Below the pieces are notes generated by a model. It did not search any database. It saw nothing but the letters and a program-made list of their open reading frames with translations, and had not been told where the DNA came from. Shown here piece by piece: positions 41,664-49,636 of a stretch of DNA of 64,000 bases. The translations under genes and the position numbers were made by a program. The stretch is from JAUUZQ01 sp964538375 (GTDB taxonomy: Bacteria; Bacteroidota; Bacteroidia; Bacteroidales; GCA-2748055), in the NCBI GenBank assembly GCA_964538375.1, contig CAZIFQ010000002.1:198602-262601 (forward strand), read 5' to 3'. Within the stretch, counting starts at the first letter, position 1, and each line of letters begins with the position of its first letter.

Positions 41664-42236
41664 TTATTTTGCAAATGAAACTAACATCCAATCTTCAACA
41701 AGCAATTCCTTTTCAATAGATTCTGTTAAAGAAACTGTCATCCAATCTTCAACTACAAGTTCGCTTTCAAGTGACTCAGAGAAAGATTGTGTCATCCAAT
41801 CTTCAGTAAGCAGATCGCTTTCAATAGATGTTCCCAGTGGCTTTGTCATCCAAGTTTCAACAGCTAAGGCGTTTTCCATGTTGTTAGAAAGTGGAGTTGT
41901 CATCCACTTCTCAGCTTCAATGTCAGCTTCAAAGCTTATCTCAACTGAAGATGCCATAATAGTTCTTGAAACATTTGCTTCTGTTTCATAATCAGTTTCG
42001 CTTAGGAAGGCATCCCTGAATAAATTTTTAAAACTGAAACTGTCTTCTTTTTCAGCATAATCGGCAAATGTGAACTCAGGTGCGCTAGTTTCAATAACAG
42101 CTTGGTTGATCTTAAATAATTTCATTGCACTTTCTGCAAGTAATCCCTGGCCATATCCAATTGTAATTGCCAGAATTAATAATCCTGTTGTGCTAAGGAT
42201 CCTGTTTTTGTTTGTGACTCTAGTTTTTGCTTTCAT
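41664..42236 (-). CDS. repeat protein with five exact 18-residue WM repeats, unknown function
   Basis: 190 residues from MKAKTRVTNKNRILS: an N-terminal hydrophobic segment (about 14-29), a linker rich in Ser, Glu and Phe, then five tandem repeats with WM at 111, 129, 147, 165 and 183, exactly 18 residues apart. The unit resembles LVVEDWMTVSLTESIEKE. The repeats are amphipathic and acidic, suggesting a regular beta or short-helix stack outside the cytoplasmic membrane. No known family. It is downstream of the ars remnants on the same strand but separated by about 260 bp. Confidence 0.7.
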   Translation of the reverse strand: MKAKTRVTNKNRILSTTGLLILAITIGYGQGLLAESAMKLFKINQAVIETSAPEFTFADYAEKEDSFSFKNLFRDAFLSETDYETEANVSRTIMASSVEISFEADIEAEKWMTTPLSNNMENALAVETWMTKPLGTSIESDLLTEDWMTQSFSESLESELVVEDWMTVSLTESIEKELLVEDWMLVSFAK

Positions 42237-42494
42237 GACTAAATTTATTTGTTGTTTGATAGATGATTTGCACAAAGTGTGCCATAAATTGTAAAACACA
42301 CAAAATCAGATAGATATGAACGATATTTGTTTTCGCTCACTTGGTCAAAAGCGAACGGTTGTGAAACAGGTGTGTACGAAAACGAACAATAGAAGACGAA
42401 CAGGTCCTATATCTGTTAATATATGTTAAGTGCCACCTATTCAATGGCGTATAATATATTTTTGTTACTGTTTGAGATGTGAATAAGAGAAGTG
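42237..42494. other. 258-bp non-coding region upstream of the repeat protein gene
   Basis: Contains several GCGAAC/ACGAAC words (42351-42403) and a 6-bp inverted pair TTCGCT/AGCGAA (42332-42355). No ORF. The ACGAAC words equal the half-site of the ArsR operators at 44.4-44.8 kb, which may be coincidence. Confidence 0.35.
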
Positions 42495-42587
42495 TTAATA
42501 TTTCCACTTGTTTGCCAATGCTACCAGGGATAGCATCGCCGGGACTTCCACTAAAACTCCAACAACAGTTACTAATGCAGCACTGTC
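42495..42587 (-). pseudogene. acr3: acr3 arsenite efflux pump, C-terminal remnant
   Basis: The minus-strand frame ending at TAA 42495-42497 reads DSAALVTVVGVLVEVPAMLS and continues to KWKY. This is the conserved last membrane helix and tail of ACR3-type arsenite permeases. The rest of the roughly 350-residue pump is missing; the remnant is joined directly to an arsC fragment, so a deletion removed the 3' end of arsC and most of acr3. Confidence 0.75.
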
Positions 42588-42666
42588 ATTCAGTCTACCG
42601 GATGCTTCTGTTCCCGCCGACCTGACTGCGACAAGAGTTTCCGGTGCATAGAATAAGAATTTTCAT
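42588..42666 (-). pseudogene. arsC: arsC arsenate reductase, 5' remnant with internal deletion
   Basis: From an ATG at 42666 the frame reads MKILILCTGNSCRSQ, the P-loop and catalytic Cys of thioredoxin-coupled ArsC. It then jumps, one frame off, to SAGTEASGRLN, which in intact ArsC comes some 15-20 residues later. After this the acr3 tail begins. Two deletions are therefore needed. The peptide would stop after 23 codons. Confidence 0.8.
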
Positions 42667-42697
42667 CTTGAACTATTTTTATAAATGGCTTTCATCG

Positions 42698-43744
42698 TCA
42701 CATAAGATAATTAAATATAAAGCCAACAATAACTATTCCTACTGTTACTATCCCAACAAAAATCGCAATTAATTGCCACTTCAATACTTTTTTAAGAATA
42801 ATTATCTCTGGTAAGGATAGTGCGATTACAGACATCATAAATGCCAGGGCTGTACCCAGTGAAACGCCTTTTTCTATCAAAACACTTACAATAGGTATGA
42901 TACCTGCTGCATTTGAATACATTGGAATTCCTATCAGTATAGCTAATGGAACACCATACCAGTTCCCCTCTCCGAGCAGGGAACCCAAAAAATCTTCCGG
43001 GACATAGCCGTGTGCCCCTGCACCTACAGCAATACCTATGAGAATATATATCCAGATTTTCCCAACAATTTCCTTAACAGTTGTATATCCGGACTTGATC
43101 CTGTCATAAAAGCTGAGCTTAGCTTCGACTTCATTTTCGTGATTTGCTTTAACCTTGTAAACCCACTCAGCAACATATTTTTCCAGGCCAAGTTTTCCAA
43201 TTAGCCATCCTGAGAAAATAGCGATTGTAAGTCCTGTCACCATATAAATTATGGCAACCTTCCAACCAAAAAGACCAACCAACAGCACCAGGGCTACTTC
43301 GTTAATCATGGGAGCAGCAATCAGAAAAGAAAAGGTTACTCCTAAAGGGACGCCGGCTTCCACAAATCCCAAAAATAAAGGGATCGCTGAGCATGAGCAG
43401 AAGGGTGTGATGGTTCCAAGCAGGGAAGCCAGGATGTTTCCTGTAAATAAAGCTTTTCCTTCCAGTATTTTCCTGGTTTTTTCAGGGGAGAAGTAAGTTC
43501 TTAAAATGCCAACTGCAAAAATTATCAGCACTAATAAAAGCATTACTTTGGGGACTTCGAAAACAAAAAACCGGATGGTTTCTGTCAGGTGATTTCCTGC
43601 TTTCAGTCCAAACAGATCATCTACAACAAAATCAGTAAAGGGCTGAAGTTTCCAATATATGATTATCCATATGGGAAGAAGAACGGCAGGTATAAACCAA
43701 CCATTCATATTTCTGTTTATTGCGATTACTTTTTCTCTCATCAC
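42698..43744 (-). CDS. ArsP/DUF318-type permease
   Basis: 348 residues with about eight to ten membrane helices. TPFCSCSAIPLFLGF near residue 113 carries the conserved cysteine pair of the ArsP_1 (SO_0444) permease family. Relatives export organoarsenicals or metals such as Cu/Zn. It lies between the redox protein genes and the arsC/acr3 remnants in an ArsR-controlled cluster, so an arsenic substrate is likely. With ACR3 gone, this may be the only remaining efflux pump here. Confidence 0.88.
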   Translation of the reverse strand: MMREKVIAINRNMNGWFIPAVLLPIWIIIYWKLQPFTDFVVDDLFGLKAGNHLTETIRFFVFEVPKVMLLLVLIIFAVGILRTYFSPEKTRKILEGKALFTGNILASLLGTITPFCSCSAIPLFLGFVEAGVPLGVTFSFLIAAPMINEVALVLLVGLFGWKVAIIYMVTGLTIAIFSGWLIGKLGLEKYVAEWVYKVKANHENEVEAKLSFYDRIKSGYTTVKEIVGKIWIYILIGIAVGAGAHGYVPEDFLGSLLGEGNWYGVPLAILIGIPMYSNAAGIIPIVSVLIEKGVSLGTALAFMMSVIALSLPEIIILKKVLKWQLIAIFVGIVTVGIVIVGFIFNYLM

Positions 43745-43816
43745 TTTCTTTTCAACTCGTCAAAACGAAAAGAAAACCAATACCGGTATACGATATTGCA
43801 CGTCCCAATGTATAAA

Positions 43817-44173
43817 TCAAGCCATTTCGAAAAACTCTCCTTTAATGATCAGCAATGTTTGACCACTAATTTTATATTTCTTTATCAGTGGATTGTCTTT
43901 TTCTTCTTCATTGTTGATTGACTCAAAGGTCACTTTATCACCATAATACTCGGTAATAGCTTCCTTTGATACTGCCTCAACGGCCTGGCATGTAGCACAG
44001 CGTCGGGTGGCATGAAAATAATAGACCTTTACCTGGGTTGTTTCTTGATTCCCGGCACAAATTGCCTCATCATCTGTCGGTTTTTCTACTGCTGATTTGT
44101 CACAGCACTGAGCAGAAACGCTTACTACTCCTGCAAAAAGTAATAGGATGAAAATACTGATTAATTTTTTCAT
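43817..44173 (-). CDS. secreted thioredoxin-like protein of ArsF type
   Basis: 118 residues with a signal peptide (to about 22, SVSAQ), a cysteine-rich start (QCCDKS) and a thioredoxin-like domain with VYYFHATRRCATCQAVEAVS. Proteins of this form accompany ars operons in Bacteroidota and have been called ArsF-type. The CATC redox pair would act in the periplasm. It starts 11 bp after the small cytoplasmic thioredoxin gene. Confidence 0.75.
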   Translation of the reverse strand: MKKLISIFILLLFAGVVSVSAQCCDKSAVEKPTDDEAICAGNQETTQVKVYYFHATRRCATCQAVEAVSKEAITEYYGDKVTFESINNEEEKDNPLIKKYKISGQTLLIIKGEFFEMA

Positions 44174-44184
44174 GGTTTGATGAA

Positions 44185-44418
44185 TTATTTATTAATTAGT
44201 GTTATAAGTTCTTTTGTCGAAGGCACTCTTCCTTTAACCACCACCTCTCCGTCAATAACCAGTGCAGGGGTGGTCATTACACCAAGTTGCATGATTTCAA
44301 CAATGTCTTCTACCTTGGTAATACTAGCATCAACACCGGCTGTTTCTAGCGCTGCTTTTGTTACTTTCTCAAGTTGTTTGCATTTTGCACATCCTGTGCC
44401 CAGTACTTTAATCTCCAT
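44185..44418 (-). CDS. small thioredoxin/glutaredoxin-like protein
   Basis: 77 residues of the minimal thioredoxin type, with the redox motif GTGCAKCKQLEK at residues 7-18 and VMTTPALVIDGEVVVKGR as the cis-proline and last strand. Members often sit beside metal or arsenic permeases and may supply electrons to ArsC, now lost here. A perfect operator-like palindrome lies just upstream. Confidence 0.88.
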   Translation of the reverse strand: MEIKVLGTGCAKCKQLEKVTKAALETAGVDASITKVEDIVEIMQLGVMTTPALVIDGEVVVKGRVPSTKELITLINK

Positions 44419-44435
44419 TTCGTTTAAGTGTTTAG

Positions 44436-44464
44436 TTGTTCGTATTTCGTAAAAATACGAACAA
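44436..44464. promoter_or_regulatory. predicted ArsR operator, internal
   Basis: TTGTTCGTATTT (44436-44447) and AAATACGAACAA (44453-44464) form a perfect 12-bp inverted repeat with a 5-bp spacer. The GTTCGT/ACGAAC half-sites are shared with the palindrome in front of arsR. Its position between arsR and the thioredoxin gene suggests a second regulated promoter. Confidence 0.65.
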
Positions 44465-44478
44465 TGAGTATAAATTTT

Positions 44479-44778
44479 TTAGATTCCCAAAAAATGCTTG
44501 AACAGCAGCTGTGCTTCTTTCCAGTTTTCTTTATTCAGACAATATTTTATCCTCGGTGCTTCAATTTCTCCCTGGATCAATCCCGCATCCTTTAATTCTT
44601 TCAGGTGTTGCGATAGGGTAGACTTGGCAATGGGCAAATCATCACTTAAATCTCCACTGTAACAACAGCTCTGGGTTGAAAGTAATTCCAATACGTACAT
44701 GCGAACCGGATGTCCCATAGCTTTGGCATACCTGGCTGCTCGTTGATGTTTATCTGTAGTAACTGTATCTATCTTCAT
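44479..44778 (-). CDS. ArsR-family metalloregulatory repressor
   Basis: 99 residues from MKIDTVTTDKHQRAARYA; a longer frame would add eight residues lying inside the operator. The winged helix has GHPVRMYVLELLS, then LPIAKSTLSQHLKELKDAGLI as the recognition helix. A cysteine pair in TQSCCYSGDL is close to the position of the As(III)-binding cysteines of ArsR (ELCVCDL). It probably represses itself and the downstream permease unit until arsenite binds. Confidence 0.88.
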   Translation of the reverse strand: MKIDTVTTDKHQRAARYAKAMGHPVRMYVLELLSTQSCCYSGDLSDDLPIAKSTLSQHLKELKDAGLIQGEIEAPRIKYCLNKENWKEAQLLFKHFLGI

Positions 44779-44782
44779 AACT

Positions 44783-44800
44783 GTTCGTAATAACACGAAC
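44783..44800. promoter_or_regulatory. predicted ArsR operator at the arsR promoter
   Basis: GTTCGT (44783-44788) and ACGAAC (44795-44800) are a perfect 6-bp inverted repeat with a 6-bp spacer, starting 4 bp upstream of the arsR ATG. Same half-sites as the palindrome at 44436-44464. Confidence 0.6.
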
Positions 44801-44980
44801 AAAGGTAAGTAGCTTTTTCTAATTACAAAAATTTAAACGTGTTATTTTTTGGGGGGAGTATAAGTGTTTATTCCTGGGCATAAACAATGCCTTGTAGCAT
44901 GAGTATTACGAAAACAATAGTTAGATTCTTTATACCCTTAATCCAATTGATAGTATTTTCTTTTTTTATCGAATTTATTT

Positions 44981-45946
44981 TTACTTATACACTATTTCGG
45001 GTGTATGTGCTAATAGATCCTCTGCTAATACTCTTGTAAATAATTCTGCACCTTCTTTATTTAAGTGACTGGCATTATAGAAATAGTCCCTGTTTAAACA
45101 CATTTCATGGTCAGAGTAGTCGAGGTATAATAAGCCGTATTCCTCGGCAAAATTCTTAAATATATCCAAGATATCATTCCTGTTTGCAATAAAGTTCTGG
45201 CCTTCGATGTATTCAGGTGTATACACAAGCACTAGGTCAATATTATCTTCTTTGCACTCATTAATAAAACGCTCGAATAGCTCAATTGATTCCTGGTGCA
45301 TGTGAACCTGAAATTTATCTTGCATGCTTTGTGCTTTCTCTAAGTCCGAATTCCAGGTTCGGTTCATACCGGCATAACCTTTTGTTCTGAATTCGTTAAA
45401 CGGGTTTTTATTCCTTGCAATAGCTGAACATTCCTTCAAAATGGTTTTCTGTCCAAAATATCGTTTTAAAGGGATGAAATAATCTAATATATTGTATCCG
45501 ATATATGTTGATGTATACTTTCTAATATTCCCGTTCCATAACATGAATGGCAGAAACTGTTCCATCTGGTACAAATTACTCCTCTTTTGCAAAGCGAAAA
45601 TATCAACAGACATGATTATCTGTTTGGGCTTATCATTGTACTTAAGAAGATCAAGGTGACGTAAATATGATAACCAGAAATTATGTCCGTCAATCCCGAA
45701 ATTATAGGCAGAAACTCCCAGTGAGTCTTCCAGTATTTGGGGATTGATATGCACCCATGCTCTTGAAGATCCGTATATAGCAATATCACAGTTGGCATGT
45801 CCGCCATAGAGGTCACTCAATACTTCGTATTCTCCGGAAAGATTATGAGATTGTTTCAATTGATTAGAGATAAATATATCCACCGGATAGGATATAAGAA
45901 TCAATGGCAGTAACAATAATGATATTTTATACAAAAATCGTTTCAT
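44981..45946 (-). CDS. SGNH-fold protein, partner of MBOAT O-acyltransferase
   Basis: 321 residues with an N-terminal membrane anchor (about 7-25) and a periplasmic domain. The first SGNH block is IAIYGSSRAWVHINP (Ser60/61), and the last block is YFYNASHLNKEGAELF with the catalytic-type Asn/His. This matches DltD/AlgJ-like proteins that accept acyl groups from MBOAT proteins. It starts 3 bp after the MBOAT gene, so the two probably form one O-acetylation machine for a surface polymer. Confidence 0.8.
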   Translation of the reverse strand: MKRFLYKISLLLLPLILISYPVDIFISNQLKQSHNLSGEYEVLSDLYGGHANCDIAIYGSSRAWVHINPQILEDSLGVSAYNFGIDGHNFWLSYLRHLDLLKYNDKPKQIIMSVDIFALQKRSNLYQMEQFLPFMLWNGNIRKYTSTYIGYNILDYFIPLKRYFGQKTILKECSAIARNKNPFNEFRTKGYAGMNRTWNSDLEKAQSMQDKFQVHMHQESIELFERFINECKEDNIDLVLVYTPEYIEGQNFIANRNDILDIFKNFAEEYGLLYLDYSDHEMCLNRDYFYNASHLNKEGAELFTRVLAEDLLAHTPEIVYK

Positions 45947-45949
45947 ACC

Positions 45950-47395
45950 TTAAAATTGAAAATATATAAATTGCTGTTCTTGTCCCCCAAACCAAAATAT
46001 CGCTACGATGATCAGATAATATATTACATATTGTAATGGTGCTTTCACTCTGGTATTAATTTTTGCGAGTGCATATTCTTGCTCCCGTCCAAACCATTCA
46101 AACAATAGAAATACGAGGCTAAGAATCAGTATGGTCTTGTATTGTGCAAATTTTTGTATCACGAAGAAGGTATGTGGATGACTAAAGATATCGGATATAT
46201 ATTGAAAGGCGTGAGCGATATTCTCTGCCCTGAAAAATATCCATGCAAAGAGGGTGAGTACAAATGTCAAAAGCATTAATAAAGCATCTTTGATACTTGG
46301 AAGATATTTTCCTTTTGCAACAATGTCGATATTTTTCCTGTTATTTTTCGTTAGCATTAGTGGCAGAAAATATATGGCATTTAATGCTCCCCAGATGATA
46401 AAGGTCCAATTTGCTCCATGCCAAAAACCACTCACTATAAAAATGATGAATGTATTTCTGATCTTCATCCATGTGCCACCCCTGCTGCCGCCTAATGGGA
46501 TATAGAGATAATCCCTGAACCAGGAAGACAGGGAGATATGCCAGCGCCTCCAGAATTCGGCAATGTCTCTTGAAAAATAGGGGAAGTTGAAATTTCTCAT
46601 CAGGTTAAAACCAAAGAGACGGGAAGTACCTATCGCAATGTCAGAATAGCCAGAAAAGTCACCATAAATCTGAAAAGCAAAAAATAAGGCACCTAAAACC
46701 AATGTGCTGCCTGAGTAATCGCCTGAATTATTGAAGATCTGGTTTGCATATTCTGCACAGTTATCTGCAATGACAACTTTTTTGAATAAACCCCAGAGTA
46801 TTTGACGCATTCCGTCAGCGGCTTGCACATAATCAAAGTTGCGTTTTTTGTAGAATTGAGGAAGTAAATTCGTAGCTCTTTCAATCGGACCGGCAACCAA
46901 CTGGGGGAAGAAACTTACGAATGCTGCAAAAGCGATAAAGTCTTTCGTTGGTTCAAGTTTCTTCCTGTAAACATCAATCGTATAACTTAGAGTTTGAAAA
47001 GTATAAAAGCTGATTCCAACAGGAAGAATCACATTCAATGAGTTTGCTTTTATCTCTCCACCAAAGAAGGTAAATGCTGTAATGAAATTGTCAAGAAAAA
47101 AATTATAATATTTGAAAAACCCCAGGAATCCCAGGTTTACAAGTATGCTTGTCCAGAGCAGTACCTTCCTTCTATTCTGGTTCTCTTCTTTATGCATTCC
47201 CCGGCCAACAAAATAATCTACAAGAGTACTGATCATTATCAAGGACAAAAACCTCCAATCCCACCAGCCATAGAAAACATAGGAGGCAGCAACAATAAGA
47301 AGGTTTTGAAGCTTTAAGTTCTTGCGAACAATATACCAATAGAGAAAAAAAACTATCGGAAGGAAAATCGCAAAATCTATAGAGTTGAAAAGCAT
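45950..47395 (-). CDS. MBOAT family O-acyltransferase (AlgI/DltB-like)
   Basis: 481-residue polytopic membrane protein. The N-terminal FNSIDFAIFLPIVFFLYW, the central FWRRWHISLSSWFRDYLYIP and the catalytic histidine in GFWHGANWTFIIWG are MBOAT hallmarks. It carries acyl groups across the inner membrane to the SGNH protein encoded next. The acceptor polysaccharide cannot be inferred because no biosynthesis genes are adjacent. Confidence 0.94.
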   Translation of the reverse strand: MLFNSIDFAIFLPIVFFLYWYIVRKNLKLQNLLIVAASYVFYGWWDWRFLSLIMISTLVDYFVGRGMHKEENQNRRKVLLWTSILVNLGFLGFFKYYNFFLDNFITAFTFFGGEIKANSLNVILPVGISFYTFQTLSYTIDVYRKKLEPTKDFIAFAAFVSFFPQLVAGPIERATNLLPQFYKKRNFDYVQAADGMRQILWGLFKKVVIADNCAEYANQIFNNSGDYSGSTLVLGALFFAFQIYGDFSGYSDIAIGTSRLFGFNLMRNFNFPYFSRDIAEFWRRWHISLSSWFRDYLYIPLGGSRGGTWMKIRNTFIIFIVSGFWHGANWTFIIWGALNAIYFLPLMLTKNNRKNIDIVAKGKYLPSIKDALLMLLTFVLTLFAWIFFRAENIAHAFQYISDIFSHPHTFFVIQKFAQYKTILILSLVFLLFEWFGREQEYALAKINTRVKAPLQYVIYYLIIVAIFWFGGQEQQFIYFQF

Positions 47396-47472
47396 TTTGC
47401 GAAGATAATAATTATTGTTTTGTGACAGTGAGGCATGACAAGGCAGATATGCTATAAGATCAATCAGCTAAA

Positions 47473-48051
47473 TCAGACATGTGCCGAATAATGATTTGCA
47501 TCAACCAGCTCACGGTATTTAAATACTACTTTCTTATAATCCTCCCAGGTAGGTCTTTTTAAGTTGGGGTCACGAAGCAGGGCTGATGGATGGAAGACAG
47601 GCATTACCAGGCGATCATTCCAGTCCATCCATGTACCGCGGAGTTTTGTGATTTTCATGCTAGGGTCATTGAACAAACGTTTTAAAGCTGTTGCTCCTAA
47701 TGGAATAATGATTTTGGGATCCACCAGCTCAATTTGTCTAAGCAGGAAGGGAAAGCAGGCTTTGACTTCTTCTTCGGTAGGCACCCGGTTAGCCGGTGGC
47801 CTGCATTTTACAATATTGCTGATAAAAATATGTTCTTCCCTTGTAAAACCGCAGGCAGCGAAAATTTTATCGAGCAGCTGGCCCGATTTGCCTACGAAAG
47901 GCCTGCCTATACGGTCTTCATCGGCACCGGGGGCTTCGCCAATGACCATTATTTCAGCCGAAAAATTACCTTCTCCCCAGATAGCATTTTTTCTTGTTTG
48001 GTGTAATTTACATGCTGTACAGTTTAGTATTTCTTCTTTAAGTGCGTCCAT
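47473..48051 (-). CDS. uracil-DNA glycosylase, family 4 (Fe-S)
   Basis: 192 residues. Iron-sulfur ligands Cys11, Cys14 (NCTACKLHQTR), Cys83 (VKCRPPANR) and Cys99 (VKACFPFL) all present. The active-site loops GEAPGADEDRIGRPFVG and VFHPSALLR are the family 4 signatures. It removes uracil from DNA at the start of base-excision repair. Monocistronic between the MBOAT pair and the radical SAM gene. Confidence 0.94.
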   Translation of the reverse strand: MDALKEEILNCTACKLHQTRKNAIWGEGNFSAEIMVIGEAPGADEDRIGRPFVGKSGQLLDKIFAACGFTREEHIFISNIVKCRPPANRVPTEEEVKACFPFLLRQIELVDPKIIIPLGATALKRLFNDPSMKITKLRGTWMDWNDRLVMPVFHPSALLRDPNLKRPTWEDYKKVVFKYRELVDANHYSAHV

Positions 48052-48085
48052 TATTCAGGTTGTGTTTTACCTTATTGTGAAAAAT

Positions 48086-49024
48086 TTATTTATCCTTCTC
48101 CTGGTAAAAAATGCCTCTTTCCTGTCTCACTGTTTCAATTTTTCCATCTGCTTCCAGAACGTCAAGGTATTTATTGATTTCATTGATATGCAGTCCCAAT
48201 ATTTTAGCTAGGTCATCCAGCGTACAAGGCCTTCTTGCAATGGTTTCTATAATAGCTGTTTCTGTGTCTTCCCTGTAGGATTGTATATTTTTTCTTTGCG
48301 GGGATGCTGCAATTATTTGAACGTTTCCCAGGTTCCAAAAATCGACCACTCGCTGTAACTCTGTTCTCGTCGCACCCCTTAAATCTGGTACTGTTCCCGG
48401 CCTGTCTAAGGTGTTTAACTGAACTGAATCGGGTTGTATCTTCAAGATTGCTTCTTTGAGTGCTTTGAGTTCGTTTTCGCTATCGTTATAGCCTGGTAAA
48501 ATGAATATTTCCAGCCAGATTTCACCTTTAAATACTTTACTAAAATCAATTAATCCCTGGATATATGTATCAATGTTTAAATCTTTTGACGGACGGTTTA
48601 TTTTTCTAAAAACATCTTCAGTTGCAGCATCCAGGGAAGGAAGAAGAACATCGACATTTAATATTTCTTCTCTGAGCTTTTCATCAAAAAGCAGGGTCCC
48701 ATTTGTTAAGAGGGCAACAGGAATTCCGGGTTTACTTTCTTTGATAAAATGAAGAACCTCGCCAATGTGCGAATTTAATGTTGGTTCTCCTGATCCGGAG
48801 AAAGTAATATAATCGGGGTCGGGATTATGCTGAAAATATATCCTTATTTCTTCTTTTATCTTATCTAATTTTATGTACTCTTTTCGGTCGAGTGTTAATT
48901 TTGTTGTCTCGCCAACTTCGCAATAAACACAGTCGAGTGAACACACTTTTTTGGGAACCAGGTCAACGCCCAGTGACATCCCTAATCTTCTTGATGGAAC
49001 AGGTCCAAATAAATATTTATACAT
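48086..49024 (-). CDS. radical SAM protein (COG0731-like)
   Basis: 312 residues. The Fe-S cluster motif is CSLDCVYC (Cys28, 32, 35), the SAM site includes TFSGSGEPTLNSHIGE, and the C-terminal 70 residues look like a winged helix (TIARRPCTLDDLAKILGLHI). The core resembles tRNA-modifying wyosine-synthase-like enzymes, but the true substrate is not known. It starts 17 bp after the CGGC-domain gene. Confidence 0.85.
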   Translation of the reverse strand: MYKYLFGPVPSRRLGMSLGVDLVPKKVCSLDCVYCEVGETTKLTLDRKEYIKLDKIKEEIRIYFQHNPDPDYITFSGSGEPTLNSHIGEVLHFIKESKPGIPVALLTNGTLLFDEKLREEILNVDVLLPSLDAATEDVFRKINRPSKDLNIDTYIQGLIDFSKVFKGEIWLEIFILPGYNDSENELKALKEAILKIQPDSVQLNTLDRPGTVPDLRGATRTELQRVVDFWNLGNVQIIAASPQRKNIQSYREDTETAIIETIARRPCTLDDLAKILGLHINEINKYLDVLEADGKIETVRQERGIFYQEKDK

Positions 49025-49041
49025 TCTTCTTCTCCTTGTGC

Positions 49042-49479
49042 TTAATTATATTCTTTTCTCAAAGCTTCATTAACCATTGTTGGTTGAATTAGTTCCTTCC
49101 ATTCTGGACTATTCCATGTTTCAAGCATGCTATGTGTAGTTAAATATTTTTCCGGAATAGGATGGGTGCCAACAACAACTTTCACTTTGTATTTTTCTTC
49201 TATAAATTTCTTAAAATGCGAAATATAAGGGTATGGGGGATAGCCGACAATAAATCCTGTTGCAAAATGAATGGCCTCAGCCCCGTTTTTTATCATTTCT
49301 TCCGGGGTATATTCAATATTTCCTCCCGGACACCCGCCGCAGCTCGTGTATCCGACTATCTCCAATACTTCGTTTTTATCATAAATATCAAAAGCACCCT
49401 CCCTGTTTTGTGCTGCTCTGAAACATTTTCCGCCTGCGCAGTTTTTATACCGGTCACAGATTATTATTCCTATTTTCAT
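49042..49479 (-). CDS. CGGC domain metal-binding protein
   Basis: 145 residues with conserved cysteines in DRYKNCAGGKCFRAAQNREG and the family-naming TSCGGCPGGNIEYT, then HFATGF and KVVVGTHP. CGGC proteins are common in anaerobes and presumed to bind metal or Fe-S clusters; the function is unknown. Pairs with the radical SAM gene downstream. Confidence 0.88.
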   Translation of the reverse strand: MKIGIIICDRYKNCAGGKCFRAAQNREGAFDIYDKNEVLEIVGYTSCGGCPGGNIEYTPEEMIKNGAEAIHFATGFIVGYPPYPYISHFKKFIEEKYKVKVVVGTHPIPEKYLTTHSMLETWNSPEWKELIQPTMVNEALRKEYN

Positions 49480-49636
49480 CTTAGTAGTTTGTTATATTTT
49501 GTTTTGAATAACGATTGACAGCAGAGATATACTGGCTATAGCTGGAGTTTGGTTCGATGTTATTCGCTACGAAGATAATGTATTTTTGCTTTGTGTCAGA
49601 GTTACCTCAGCTTAGTTCGTTTTTTTGAAGTCGGAA

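Noticed and set aside
41593..41991. Plus-strand 132-codon ORF with serine-rich repeats
   Set aside because: It is the antisense of the 18-residue repeat gene; the minus strand has a start with a hydrophobic N-terminal segment and a terminator in the right place.
47564..48211. 215-codon plus-strand ORF opposite the uracil-DNA glycosylase
   Set aside because: Antisense shadow; the minus frame has all four Fe-S cysteines and active-site loops.
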